The notes: generated by a model from the letters alone, not told the origin. Numbered from the stretch's first letter, positions 50,545 to 59,405 are shown. The stretch is DNA of 64,000 nucleotides from Plantibacter sp. VKM Ac-2880 (GCF_015351235.1 NZ_JADKSJ010000002.1:1116001-1180000); one strand, 5' to 3'. Translations and numbers: made by a program.

Positions 50545-51276
50545 TCAGATCAGGCTGCGGAGCAGGTCCTCGACGCTCGTGCCGGCCTCGCGGGCGCGGC
50601 GCACGAGACGCTCGTGCTCGTCGGCGGTGACCTCCAGGGTCAGCGTGTGCCACGTCGGTTCGACGTCGAGCGAGAACAGTGCACCGTCGTCCTCGGCGTC
50701 GAACACCGGTGCCGTCCGCGGCTCGTCGACCTCGACCACGGTCGGCGTCACCGCTGCGGGTTCGGCTCGCTCAGGCTCAGACGCGGTCTCGCTCGGTGCC
50801 TCAGCCGAGCCGCCATGGGTCCACCCTGGCCCTTCTGGGACGGTCGTCTTGCGCTGGTAGGCCTCGGCGGCGGTCCGGGCACGGATGTCGGCGGCCTCGT
50901 TGAGCCGGTGACCGACGTGTCCCTTGACCCACTCGAACCGGTACCGCCGGCCGGCGATGGCGGCGTCGATCTCCTGCATGAGCTCGAGGTTCATGACCGG
51001 CTTGCCGTCACCCTTCTTCCAACCCTTCTTCTTCCAGCCCGGCATCCACTTCGTGATCGAGTCGATGACGTACTTGCTGTCGCAGAGGATGTGGAGGTCG
51101 TCGTCGACGTGCTCCGTCGCCCGGAACAGTTCGAGGACGGCGCGCAGCTCGCCCATGTTGTTCGTGCCGTGCGGCCATCCGCCGGCCGCCCAGCAGTCGT
51201 CGTCGACATACCAGGCCCAGCCTGCGGGTCCGGGGTTGCCGAGGGCGGAGCCGTCTGCGGCAGCGGTGATCGTCAT
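50545..51276 (-). CDS. rnhA: RNase HI with a C-terminal extension
   Basis: The 243-residue protein has a complete RNase HI domain (1-145) with catalytic Asp8, Glu43, Asp66 and Asp130 and His120 in KGHVGHRLNEAAD. It degrades RNA in RNA-DNA hybrids. A Pro/Ala/Glu-rich linker and a conserved-looking C-terminal 35 residues (LTLEVTADEHERLVRRAREA followed by GTSVEDLLRSLI) follow, which could be a ribbon-helix-helix-like or amphipathic helix module. Typical RnhA is 150-160 residues, so the extension is unusual. ATG 51276 follows AAAGG. Confidence 0.88.
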   Translation of the reverse strand: MTITAAADGSALGNPGPAGWAWYVDDDCWAAGGWPHGTNNMGELRAVLELFRATEHVDDDLHILCDSKYVIDSITKWMPGWKKKGWKKGDGKPVMNLELMQEIDAAIAGRRYRFEWVKGHVGHRLNEAADIRARTAAEAYQRKTTVPEGPGWTHGGSAEAPSETASEPERAEPAAVTPTVVEVDEPRTAPVFDAEDDGALFSLDVEPTWHTLTLEVTADEHERLVRRAREAGTSVEDLLRSLI

Positions 51277-51351
51277 GAGCGCCTTTCGATGAGTGCCCTC
51301 CATCGTATCGACGCACCACCGACGGCCCGGCCGCCTGCCTCTGCCGCGACG

Positions 51352-52320
51352 TCAGGCAGGGGCGAAGACGCTCACGGTGACGGCGACGGTGACGCGGGTG
51401 AACCCGGGCAGGTCGGCGATGGCCTGTTCGAAGACGTCGTCGTCGAGGTGGTGGGCGCTCGGGCCCATCTGGACCTCGTCGCGCACTTCTTCGGGCATCA
51501 ACTCGACCGCGTAGTCGAGGGTCTCGCGGGAGCGCAGCTCGAAGCCCTCCAGCTGGGCGTCGAGGCGGGCGTCCTTCCGCTCGGCGATCCCGATCATGCC
51601 GAGGCGGTCGCGCAGTTCGGCCAGGTGGCCAGGCTGCGGTGTCACGACGGTGAGCAGTCCGTCGGGCCGCAACACGCGGCGCATCTCAGCACCGTTGCGT
51701 GGACCGAAGATGCTGAGCAGGTGATCGACCGACGCCGTCTGCAGGGGGAACGGAGCCCACGCGTCAGCCGTCGCGGCGGCGGCCCGTCCGTGAGCGCGCG
51801 CGGCCCGGCGAGCGGCGAGGGGCGAGAGGTCGAATCCGAACCCGCGCCAGGCGGGCCGGGCGTCGAGGATGCGACCGAGGTAGTAGCCGGTCCCTCCCGC
51901 GATGTCCACGACGAGCGGGACGCTGTCGTCATCGACGGAGCCGTCCGGGAGGAAGCGGGCCAGCGGCAGCGTCCTGGCGACGTGGTCGGCGATCGGCTCG
52001 TAGTGCTCCGCCTCGAGGAAGGCGGCGCGGGCGGCGACCATCTCCTGCGTGTCGCCGGTCTTGGGCGTCCGGCCACCGACGACGAGCGACGCATACCCCT
52101 GGCGCGCGATGTCGAAACTGTGCCCGGCCGGGCAGCGCAGCACGCGGTCGCCGAGGGCGAGCGCGGCGGAGCAGATCGTGCACGCGAGATCCGGTGCGAC
52201 GAGGGTCAGGCGATCGTGCTGCTGCACGTCCCCGAGGACCGGCATCCGCTCGGAACGCTCCGCTTCCAACTGCTGTGTCCCTTGCTGCCAGACGGCTTCC
52301 GGTTGTCGCACTTCACCCAC
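51352..52320 (-). CDS. 23S rRNA methyltransferase, RlmA type
   Basis: The 322-residue protein has a zinc finger (Cys47, Cys50, Cys63, His67 in ACTICS and RCPAGHSF) followed by a SAM-binding domain with VVDIAGGTGYYLGRIL. The order matches RlmA-type guanine-N1 methyltransferases such as RlmA(I) and TlrB, which methylate helix 35 of 23S rRNA. TlrB-like forms give macrolide resistance. TAGACT (52327-52332) lies 6 bases before GTG 52320, so the gene is probably leaderless; a methionine at residue 26 (52245) is an alternative. Confidence 0.8.
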   Translation of the reverse strand: MGEVRQPEAVWQQGTQQLEAERSERMPVLGDVQQHDRLTLVAPDLACTICSAALALGDRVLRCPAGHSFDIARQGYASLVVGGRTPKTGDTQEMVAARAAFLEAEHYEPIADHVARTLPLARFLPDGSVDDDSVPLVVDIAGGTGYYLGRILDARPAWRGFGFDLSPLAARRAARAHGRAAAATADAWAPFPLQTASVDHLLSIFGPRNGAEMRRVLRPDGLLTVVTPQPGHLAELRDRLGMIGIAERKDARLDAQLEGFELRSRETLDYAVELMPEEVRDEVQMGPSAHHLDDDVFEQAIADLPGFTRVTVAVTVSVFAPA

Positions 52321-52429
52321 ACGGTGAGTCTAGGCGCGTGCCGGGTGTCCGTGGTCGCCGGGAAGTCGCGGTGCGGGAGACGCTTCCCGGCGGACCACCG
52401 AGGGTCGGCCGGCCGGAGCCCGGCAGGGG

Positions 52430-53323
52430 TCACTCGTCGAGTGCGGCACGGAGGCGGTCTGCCTCCTCGCGGGCGGCATCCAGGGAACGCTGCGCGCGAT
52501 CGGCCTCGCGCTGCCGGCGAGCCAGTTCGCGAGCGGCGTCGGTGAGGTCGGCATCCAGCTCGTCCAGCCGGCGGGCGAGGTCTTCGCGATCCCGGAGCAG
52601 GTCGGCGCGGCGGACCGCGGCGTCGTCGAGGAGCGAGTTCGCCTCCTCGCTCGCGCCCTCCGCGGTGCCCGCCTCGCGCTCGGCCACGTCGAGGCGGGCG
52701 AGGAGCCGTCGGCGGCGGTCATCGGCCTCCGCCGGGTCATCCTGCGTCTGCCGATCGCGCTCCGATGTCGCCTCGGCGTCGTCGTGTCGGACGCCTGGCC
52801 CGCCGACGACGCCACCCCATCCCGACCCGCTCGCGGTCGGAGCGTCGGTCAGCCGTCCGGTCGAGAGCTGCGCGACCAACTCCGCATCGGCGCTCGCGGC
52901 CTGCAGGCTCTGGCGCACCGTCTCGACGACCGTCGACGAGAGCGTCGCCCCCTCCTCGGCGGCCGCGGCGACGGTGATGTCGACGAGTCGCGAGACGAGG
53001 GCACGCCGTTCGACGCCGAGTGAACGGAGTGCCGCTCCGTCGCCGGCGCTCTGGGCGGTGGCGAGCGCCGCACCGAGCTGCTCGAGCTCGTCCAGGGCCG
53101 TCGGCTGGTGGGCGGCCAGTACGTTGAGCGCCCAGGCGGCGACCGACGGTTTCCGGAGCGCGAGGATCGCGGTGGCGAGGTCGGTGTCGCCGTGCTCGCG
53201 CGCTGCGGTGGCGAGGCGCTTCCGTTCGGCGACGAAGGTCGGGAGCGGTCGACGCAGGAGGGCGACCGCGGCGGCTACGAGGTCGGTCGGGGGCGTCGTC
53301 GCATGGTCGCGATCCTCAGGCAT
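52430..53323 (-). CDS. Coiled-coil hypothetical protein
   Basis: A 297-residue protein with an N-terminal helical part (LLRRPLPTFVAERKRLATAA, then KPSVAAWALNVLAAHQP) and a C-terminal coiled coil of about 115 residues rich in Asp, Glu and Arg. The K-P-S-V-A-A-W-A-L-N element recurs in actinobacterial proteins of this type, but I cannot name the family's role. ATG 53323 is chosen because GGGAGGGAG lies upstream; an earlier ATG at 53344 would put this sequence inside the gene. Confidence 0.65.
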   Translation of the reverse strand: MPEDRDHATTPPTDLVAAAVALLRRPLPTFVAERKRLATAAREHGDTDLATAILALRKPSVAAWALNVLAAHQPTALDELEQLGAALATAQSAGDGAALRSLGVERRALVSRLVDITVAAAAEEGATLSSTVVETVRQSLQAASADAELVAQLSTGRLTDAPTASGSGWGGVVGGPGVRHDDAEATSERDRQTQDDPAEADDRRRRLLARLDVAEREAGTAEGASEEANSLLDDAAVRRADLLRDREDLARRLDELDADLTDAARELARRQREADRAQRSLDAAREEADRLRAALDE

Positions 53324-53425
53324 GGCGCGGCTCCCTCCCATCATTTCACGTCAGGCTAGCGCCCTCTCGCGCCAGAACCGAGCCGCGCTGTCGCCTTTTC
53401 GGGGGGCCATGCAGACAATGTGGAC

Positions 53426-53674
53426 ATGGATGCCAGACCTTACCCAGACACGGTGGACACCCCCGAAACAGCGGTGTGCGCCGACTTGAAGACCCTCCTC
53501 AGGAGCGTGGACTTCCCGATCTCACGACGCGAACTCCACTCCCTCGCCGTCCGTTCCGGACTGGATCGCGGGACCATCGCCGCACTCGGTACGCTCACCG
53601 ACGAGCACTACGAATGCTCCTTCAGCATCCTCCGCGAACTCCGCCACCACGGCGAACTCCGTCATACCGCCTGA
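53426..53674 (+). CDS. DUF2795 family small protein
   Basis: An 82-residue protein with the DUF2795 region DFPISRRELHSLAVRSGLDR and LTDEHYECSFSILRELRHHG. DUF2795 proteins are short helical proteins common in actinobacteria, with no established role. GACAAT (53414-53419) lies 6 bases before ATG 53426, so the gene is probably leaderless; an in-frame GTG at 53420 is less likely. Confidence 0.75.
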   Translation: MDARPYPDTVDTPETAVCADLKTLLRSVDFPISRRELHSLAVRSGLDRGTIAALGTLTDEHYECSFSILRELRHHGELRHTA

Positions 53675-53698
53675 CGCCCACCCGGCACATGCCGTGTC

Positions 53699-53808
53699 CG
53701 CCAGCGCGGTGCGCTGACGTGAGCGGGGGTCGCACGCGCGACCGCGGGTCTCCGGAGGGGCGCGCTCACGCGCCAGGGGCGCGGTGACGCCAGCGCACCG
53801 CGCTGGCG
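53699..53808. repeat. Large nested inverted repeat
   Basis: Perfect 18-bp arms (53699-53716 and 53791-53808; CGCCAGCGCGGTGCGCTG and complement) enclose a second pair, CGTGAGCG (53718-53725) and CGCTCACG (53763-53770). The structure fills the gap between the DUF2795 gene and tRNA-Ser and may act as a terminator. Confidence 0.7.
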
Positions 53809-53833
53809 ACTCCGACATGCTCCGTGCAACGCA

Positions 53834-53859
53834 GAAACCCCCGCCGAGGCGAGGGTTTC
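53834..53859 (-). terminator. Terminator downstream of tRNA-Ser(GCT)
   Basis: On the minus strand a GAAACCC / GGGTTTC stem extended by CGC/GCG with one mismatch lies about 18 bases past the tRNA 3' end. Confidence 0.6.
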
Positions 53860-53876
53860 GAGCTGAAGATCTAGCG

Positions 53877-53965
53877 CGGAGACGGCGGGATTTGAACCCG
53901 CGGTCCCCTTACGGGGACTCCACCTTAGCAGGGTGGTGCACTAGGCCGAACTATGCGACGTCTCC
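53877..53965 (-). tRNA. tRNA-Ser (anticodon GCT)
   Basis: The 89-base gene has acceptor GGAGACG/CGTCTCC with discriminator G, anticodon stem CCACC/GGTGG with loop CTGCTAA (anticodon GCT), a long variable arm typical of serine tRNAs, and T-arm GGGTTCAAATCCC. It reads AGC and AGU. CCA is not encoded. Confidence 0.95.
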
Positions 53966-54051
53966 ATGTGCGCTCGCGAACGGACGCACGACGACCAGCA
54001 TAACCGGAGATGGGCGCGGAGACGAATCCCCCGGCTCGATCGGCGCGGGAC

Positions 54052-54133
54052 GCCCTTCGACAAGCTCAGGGACCGGAGTCAGCTCAGGGACCGGAGTCAG
54101 CTCATGGACCGGAGCCAGCTCATGGACCGGGTG
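54052..54133. repeat. REP-like element with an 18-base tandem derivative
   Basis: A full copy at 54052-54075 is followed by head-to-tail 18-base units AGCTCAGGGACCGGAGTC at 54063 and 54081, then AGCTCATGG-type variants at 54099 and 54117. The new period arose within the element. Confidence 0.85.
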
Positions 54134-54143
54134 TCTGCGCGGG

Positions 54144-55481
54144 CTACTGATTCTCGAGGGTGCGACCGCGCGAGCAGGTCCGCTGGTCGGCGGTCTGCCC
54201 CTGCACGGACGAGGGCAGCACGACGGCACCGGCCGAGGTGTCTGCCGCATCCGCGGGCGGAGCCGTCGCCGCCGGATCGGCGCCGGCATCGGCGCCCTCC
54301 GCCGGGCCTGCGGGAGCAGGGTCGGCCGGGTTCGCGACCGCGCCCGCACCCGTGGCGCCCGTGAGCTGGATGGGCTGGTCGTTGGCGAGCGCAGCGAACA
54401 GGGCGGTCGCGGCGTCGTCGATCGGCTCGACACCACCCTCGACGGCCTCGTTCGGATACTGCACGAACGCGATGTTCGACAGGTCGACCTCGCGCAGCGT
54501 CATGGCGATCGCGATCATCGTGTCGAGGCTCGTCAGGCTATCCGACAGCTGCATGTTCTGCGCCGCCGCCTTGGCCAGCGAGTAGAGGATGGCGGGGTTC
54601 GTCAGCGTCTCGGCGCTCTTCACCTGCTGCATCATCGCCGACAGGAACACCTGCTGGTTGCTGATCCGGCTGAGGTCGCTGCCATCGCCGACGCCGTGAC
54701 GGGTCCGGAGGAACTGCAGGGCCTCGTAGCCCTCGAGCGTGTGCTCGCCGGCCGACAGGAAGGTGTTCGTGTACTCGTCCTCGATGGGGTCGGCGACGCA
54801 CACCGTCACCCCGCCGAGCGCGGTCGACATCGCCATCACCCCACTGAACTGCACCTCGGCGGCGAACGGGATCTCGAGGCCGGTGAGCTGCGACACCGTC
54901 AGCGCGGTGCAGGCGAGGCCGCCGTAGCTGAGCGAGGTGTTGATCTTCTGCCGACTCATCGAGTCGAACGAACCGCCGGTCGGGTCGGGGCAGGAGGGGA
55001 TGGACACGAACATGTCGCGCGGGAAACTGACGACGGTCGCGTTGCTGTGGTCCTCGGAGATGTGGACGAGCATGGTGACGTCGTTGAGGTTGCCGGTCTC
55101 CTCCTCGGCGTCGCCGAAGACCGGGTCCTGGCCTGCACGGGAGTCGCTGCCGACGATGAGGAGGTTCACGCCGCCCGGGTACGCGCCGATCGCGGGGAGG
55201 TCGGTGACCGTCTCACCCTGCGCGTCGACGAGCGCGACACCAGGCTTCACCGTCGCGGCGACGTCCCACAGCGCGATGCCAGCGACGATGCCACCACTCA
55301 CGAGGGCGACGGCGAGGGTCGAGGCGAGGATCTTCAGGCCCGTCGCCACCGGGCTCGAGCGCTTCAGACGGCCGTGTCTGGCGATGGTCGCGAGCTTCTT
55401 CGGGCGTGGCCCACGAGCTGCCTTGCGTCGAGCCGCGGGTTCGCCGGCGGGCTCGTCGATGTCGGGCGAATGCGGGGGCAT
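54144..55481 (-). CDS. LytR-CpsA-Psr (LCP) family cell-wall ligase
   Basis: The 445-residue protein has a basic cytoplasmic N-terminus, one membrane helix (about 48-71) and an LCP domain with GSDSRAG (111-117), NDVTMLVHI and SFPRDMFVSIP (152-162), where the arginines and aspartates bind polyprenyl pyrophosphate. A Pro/Ala-rich C-terminal tail (about 380-445) ends in a short Cys-containing stretch. LCP enzymes attach teichoic acid or arabinogalactan-like glycopolymers to peptidoglycan. ATG 55481 lies 6 bases after TTGAAT (weak -10). A second LCP gene lies just beyond a tRNA-Ser gene. Confidence 0.88.
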   Translation of the reverse strand: MPPHSPDIDEPAGEPAARRKAARGPRPKKLATIARHGRLKRSSPVATGLKILASTLAVALVSGGIVAGIALWDVAATVKPGVALVDAQGETVTDLPAIGAYPGGVNLLIVGSDSRAGQDPVFGDAEEETGNLNDVTMLVHISEDHSNATVVSFPRDMFVSIPSCPDPTGGSFDSMSRQKINTSLSYGGLACTALTVSQLTGLEIPFAAEVQFSGVMAMSTALGGVTVCVADPIEDEYTNTFLSAGEHTLEGYEALQFLRTRHGVGDGSDLSRISNQQVFLSAMMQQVKSAETLTNPAILYSLAKAAAQNMQLSDSLTSLDTMIAIAMTLREVDLSNIAFVQYPNEAVEGGVEPIDDAATALFAALANDQPIQLTGATGAGAVANPADPAPAGPAEGADAGADPAATAPPADAADTSAGAVVLPSSVQGQTADQRTCSRGRTLENQ

Positions 55482-55591
55482 TGGTCGATTCAACCACGGG
55501 AGCGTGTGCAGCGCACAGCCGGATGCCCCGGAGCCACGGTGAGGCCACCCGATCCGGGTGTGGAAGACGGTGCGGAACGGTGTGGTGAACA

Positions 55592-55617
55592 GTGCGGAGG
55601 GCGTGGGATTCGCACCC
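55592..55617 (-). pseudogene. tRNA-Ser 3' fragment
   Basis: Twenty-one bases starting GTGCGGAGGGCGTGGGATTC are identical to the 3' end of tRNA-Ser(TGA) (55668 onward), then four of the next five also match. On the minus strand this equals the T-arm and acceptor 3' half. The offset is exactly 76 bases. The remainder of a tRNA is not present, so it is a fragment or the trace of an attachment event. Confidence 0.6.
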
Positions 55618-55670
55618 CGCGACGCGCCAGCGTTGCGCCGCCAGGCCCAGCCGGCCATCTTGAGTACGTG

Positions 55671-55755
55671 CGGAGGGCGTGGGATTCGAACCCACGAGAC
55701 ATTTCTGCCCACCAGTTTTCAAGACTGGCTCCATCGGCCGCTCGGACAGCCCTCC
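55671..55755 (-). tRNA. tRNA-Ser (anticodon TGA)
   Basis: The 85-base gene has acceptor GGAGGGC/GCCCTCC with discriminator G, anticodon stem CCAGT/ACTGG with loop CTTGAAA (anticodon TGA), a variable arm, and T-arm GTGGGTTCGAATCCCAC. It reads UCA and UCG. It lies between two LCP genes on the same strand. Confidence 0.95.
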
Positions 55756-55851
55756 TGATGGTCGATCGCCCGCGATGACGCTGCGGCCGACCAGGATCGA
55801 GTGTATCGGATGGGGCCAGCGGCGAAGCGGCCCCATCCGATCACCCGGTGG

Positions 55852-57099
55852 CTACTGGTCTTCCTCGGGACGACCGGCCGTGCAGGTGTTCTGAGCCGCG
55901 TTCTGGCCGGTGATCGTGTCGGGCAGCGCCACCGCGCCACCGGCGGCAGGGTCTACCGGCGCCGACGGGTCGACCGGCGCAGCGGGATCGGCAGCCGCAT
56001 CGGTCGCCGCGGGATCGGGCGTGACGGGGGCGTTCGGGTCGGTCACGACGTACTTGCCGGTCGCCGACAGCGCGACCGCCTGGTCGCTCTGGAGTGCCGT
56101 CCACAGGACGTCGGCATCGGAGGTCGCCTCGACGCCGCCCTCGACCGTGGCGGTCGGCGTCTGGACGAACGCCACCCGGTCGAGCGGGATGTCCTTCAGC
56201 GCGGCCGCGATCGACACCATCGTGTCGATGTTGTTCAGGCTGTTCGACAGGGTCACGTTCTTCAGCGCGGCCCGGGCGATCGAGTAGAGCTTGATCGGGT
56301 CGGACAGCGTCTCGCTGCTCTTCAGCGTGCGGACGAGCGAGGACAGGAAGACCTGCTGGTTCGAGATGCGCGACAGGTCGCTGCCGTCGCCGACGCCGTG
56401 ACGCGAGCGGAGGAAGGCGAGCGCGGACGCGCCGGAGAGGTCGTGGGTGCCGACGTCGAGGTTGATGCCGCTCCAGGCGTCGTTCAACGGCTCGGTGACG
56501 CACACCGGGACACCGCCGACGGCGTTCGACATCGAGATGACGCCGTCGAAGCCGATCTGTGCGGCGAAGGGGATGGAGAGGCCGGTGATGCCCTCGACGG
56601 TGGACACTGCGCAGGCCAGCCCGCCGTCCGCCCCGCCGTACATGAGGGCCGTGTTCATCTTGTCGCGGCCGTTGCCGCCGTTCGCGCAGTCGCCGATCGG
56701 CACGTACATGTCGCGCGGGAAGCTGACGACCGTCGCGCTCGAGTGGTCGGCGGAGATGTGCATGAGGATCGTGACGTCGTTGAGGTTCTCGTCACGTTCG
56801 CCGTACGCCTCGTTGCCGTCGCCCGAGTCGCTGCCGACGAGGAGGAGGTTGACGCCACCCTCGATCGCGCCGATGTTGGGCGGCGGGGCACCGGGCGTCT
56901 CGTTGTCGAGGTGCGCGACCGGCTTCACGCTGTTCGCGAGGTCGAGCGCGGCCACGCCGGCGACCGCGATGCCGCTCACACCCACGACGGCGGCCGTCGC
57001 GGCGATCACCTTCGCGACGGTGGCGAACGGGTTGGACTTGCGGAGCCTGCCGTGACGGACGGCGGCGCGCGCTTTGGACGCGTCGGCGTGGCGGGTCAT
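55852..57099 (-). CDS. LytR-CpsA-Psr (LCP) family cell-wall ligase
   Basis: A 415-residue LCP protein with one membrane helix (about 28-52), GSDSGDG (89-95) in place of the usual GSDSR, SFPRDMYVPIGDC and ALAFLRSRHGVGDGSDLSR. The Pro/Ala/Asp-rich C-terminal tail resembles that of the neighbouring LCP gene, so the two probably arose by duplication. ATG 57099 is chosen because GAGAGCGAGA lies upstream; an ATG at 57114 is an alternative. The changed Arg in the first LCP motif may alter lipid-phosphate binding. Confidence 0.86.
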   Translation of the reverse strand: MTRHADASKARAAVRHGRLRKSNPFATVAKVIAATAAVVGVSGIAVAGVAALDLANSVKPVAHLDNETPGAPPPNIGAIEGGVNLLLVGSDSGDGNEAYGERDENLNDVTILMHISADHSSATVVSFPRDMYVPIGDCANGGNGRDKMNTALMYGGADGGLACAVSTVEGITGLSIPFAAQIGFDGVISMSNAVGGVPVCVTEPLNDAWSGINLDVGTHDLSGASALAFLRSRHGVGDGSDLSRISNQQVFLSSLVRTLKSSETLSDPIKLYSIARAALKNVTLSNSLNNIDTMVSIAAALKDIPLDRVAFVQTPTATVEGGVEATSDADVLWTALQSDQAVALSATGKYVVTDPNAPVTPDPAATDAAADPAAPVDPSAPVDPAAGGAVALPDTITGQNAAQNTCTAGRPEEDQ

Positions 57100-57246
57100 G
57101 GATCTCGCTCTCATCTCAGGAACAGGGCTGGCTCCAACCCGGGCGGACCGGGCTGCAGCGACGCGGGAGGCGACCGATGGAACCGGCACGACCCGACGCC
57201 CCGTGCGCACCGGAAACGACGTGCAGGCACAGAGCTTTGGACGATG

Positions 57247-58086
57247 TTAACCCGAAATGCTCCTCAGGAGCTGAGAGAGACCGTCGTCGGTCACGGTGCC
57301 GGTGACCTCGGATGCGACGGCGAGCACTTCCTCGGGTGCCTGGCCCATGGCGACACCACGGCCGCCGTCGGCCGCCCAGCCGAGCATGTCGACGTCGTTG
57401 CGGCCGTCTCCGACCGCGACCATCTGCGAACGCTCGAAGCCCAGCCACTGCCGGACCCGCTCGAGTGCGGTCGCCTTGTTGACGCCCTTCGGGGCGATGT
57501 CGAGCCAGGCCGTCCACCCGATCGCGTAGCTCACCTGGCTGAGTCCGATGCGGTCGACGATGCGGAGGAACTCCTCCTCGTCGTGACTCGGCGACACCAC
57601 GACGACGCGGGTGACCGGGCTCGTCACGAGCTCCTCGAACGGCACCTCGACGGCGTTCTCGAGGTTCCAGTCCTCCATGCCGACCGTGTACTTGCGGAAG
57701 CCGTCGGGGTACTCGACCATGTAGCTGCCCTCGGACAGGTGCGGCTGGATGAGGCCGAGCACCTCCGTCGGGTCGAAGGTCTCCATGAAGAACCGCTCGT
57801 AGGCGTCTGGCTTCGACTCGTCGCGCTTCATGATGAGCGCACCGTTCGCGCAGACGACGTACTGCGGCGTCAACTCCAGGTCTTCGAGGACGGGGCGGGT
57901 GCTCTCCCAACTCCGACCGGTGGCGAGGGTGACGACGTGGCCGAGGGCGACCACGCGGCGGACCTCGTCGGCGACGGACAGGCTGAGCGAGCCGTCCTCG
58001 TGCAGGACGGTGCCGTCGATGTCGAGCGCGACGAGGAGCCGGGGCGAGGTCGCGGCCGGCTGCTCCGGCGTCGTCTCGGACGTCAT
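57247..58086 (-). CDS. HAD family (Cof-like) phosphatase
   Basis: A 279-residue HAD-IIB phosphatase with [14 protein letters not shown] (nucleophile Asp22, Asp24), [24 protein letters not shown] and [10 protein letters not shown] near 224. It hydrolyses a sugar or cofactor phosphate whose identity is unknown. ATG 58086 overlaps the serS stop (ATGA), so the two genes are co-translated. Confidence 0.87.
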   Translation of the reverse strand: MTSETTPEQPAATSPRLLVALDIDGTVLHEDGSLSLSVADEVRRVVALGHVVTLATGRSWESTRPVLEDLELTPQYVVCANGALIMKRDESKPDAYERFFMETFDPTEVLGLIQPHLSEGSYMVEYPDGFRKYTVGMEDWNLENAVEVPFEELVTSPVTRVVVVSPSHDEEEFLRIVDRIGLSQVSYAIGWTAWLDIAPKGVNKATALERVRQWLGFERSQMVAVGDGRNDVDMLGWAADGGRGVAMGQAPEEVLAVASEVTGTVTDDGLSQLLRSISG

Positions 58087-59348
58087 CGGATCGGCCGTGC
58101 CACGTCGAGCCCACCCAGGTAGGGCCGGAGCACCTCGGGGATGACGACGCTGCCGTCCTCCTGCTGGTGCGTCTCGAGGATCGCGACGATCCACCGCGTC
58201 GTCGCGAGCGTGCCGTTGAGCGTCGCGACCGGCGTCGTCTTGCCCGACTCCGTGCGGTACCGGGTGTCGAGGCGACGGGCCTGGTACGTGGTGCAGTTGG
58301 AGGTGCTGGTGAGCTCGCGGAACGCGTCCTGCGTCGGCACCCAGGCCTCGACGTCGAACTTGCGGGCGGCGCTCGAACCGAGGTCGCCGGCGGCCGTGTC
58401 GATGACCCGGTAGCTGAGGCCGAGCGACTGCAGCATGGCCTCCTGGTAGGACAGCAGGCGCTCGTGCTCCGCCGCCGCGTCCTCCGGCTTGGTGTAGACG
58501 AACATCTCCAGCTTGTTGAACTGGTGCACGCGGATGATGCCGCGGGTGTCGCGGCCGTAGGAGCCGGCCTCCTTGCGGTAGCAGGTGGACCAGCCGGCGT
58601 AGCGGAGCGCACCCTGCTCGAGGTCGAGGATCTCGTCGGAGTGGTACCCGGCGAGCGCCACCTCGCTCGTGCCGGTGAGGAAGAGGTCTTCGCCGGCGAT
58701 CTGGTACACCTCGTCGGCGTGCTCGCCGAGGAATCCGGTGCCCTTCATGATCTCGGGGCGCACGAGCGTCGGGGTGATGAGCGGGACGAAGCCGGCCTCG
58801 ATCGCGCGGTCGAGTGCGAGGTTCATGAGGGCGATCTCGAGACGCGCGCCGATGCCGCGGAGGAAGTAGAACCGCGAGCCGCTGACCTTGGTGCCGCGCT
58901 GCATGTCGATGGCGCCGAGGAGCTCGCCGAGTTCGAGGTGGTCGCGCGGGGTGAAGTCGAAGGTGGGGCGTTCGCCGACCTCGCGGAGCGTGATGAAGTC
59001 GGCCTCTCCACCGGCGGGCACGCCGTCGAGGACGGGGTTCTGGATGCGTCCGGCGACATCGGCGAAGTAGGCCTCGGCCTCGGTCGCGACCTGCTGGGCC
59101 TCCTTCACCCGGGCGGAGAGCTGCTGCGCCTGGGCGACGAGTGCCGCCTTCTCCTCCTTGGGCGCCTTGGCGACCTGCTTGCCGAAGGCGTTCTGCTCGG
59201 CGCGGAGCTCCTCGAACCCGGTGATCGCGGACCGGCGTGCGGTGTCGGCGTCGATGGCCTGATCGACGAGGTCGACGGAGGACCCTCGCTTCAGCTGCGA
59301 CGCTCGGAGGACTTCTGGCTGTTCGCGGAGGAGTACGGGATCGATCAC
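58083..59348 (-). CDS. serS: Seryl-tRNA synthetase
   Basis: The 421-residue class II synthetase has an N-terminal coiled-coil arm (about 30-100) that recognises the long variable arm of tRNA-Ser, then motif 2 around [20 protein letters not shown] and motif 3 around [20 protein letters not shown]. It charges serine to tRNA-Ser and can serve selenocysteine synthesis. TAGACT (59355-59360) lies 6 bases before GTG 59348, so it is probably leaderless. It is followed by the HAD gene and lies 2.3 kb from two tRNA-Ser genes. Confidence 0.95.
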   Translation of the reverse strand: MIDPVLLREQPEVLRASQLKRGSSVDLVDQAIDADTARRSAITGFEELRAEQNAFGKQVAKAPKEEKAALVAQAQQLSARVKEAQQVATEAEAYFADVAGRIQNPVLDGVPAGGEADFITLREVGERPTFDFTPRDHLELGELLGAIDMQRGTKVSGSRFYFLRGIGARLEIALMNLALDRAIEAGFVPLITPTLVRPEIMKGTGFLGEHADEVYQIAGEDLFLTGTSEVALAGYHSDEILDLEQGALRYAGWSTCYRKEAGSYGRDTRGIIRVHQFNKLEMFVYTKPEDAAAEHERLLSYQEAMLQSLGLSYRVIDTAAGDLGSSAARKFDVEAWVPTQDAFRELTSTSNCTTYQARRLDTRYRTESGKTTPVATLNGTLATTRWIVAILETHQQEDGSVVIPEVLRPYLGGLDVARPIR

Positions 59349-59405
59349 CCGGCAAGTCTAGCGATCGAGGTCGGCGCCAGGGCCCCGGGACAGTACCGTT
59401 GGGCC

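Noticed and set aside
55592-55667. A complete second tRNA-Ser
   Set aside because: Only the T-arm and acceptor 3' half match; no anticodon arm or acceptor 5' half is present.
53877-55755. Active integrated element at tRNA-Ser
   Set aside because: There is no integrase or phage gene; only the LCP gene and repeats lie between the tRNA genes.
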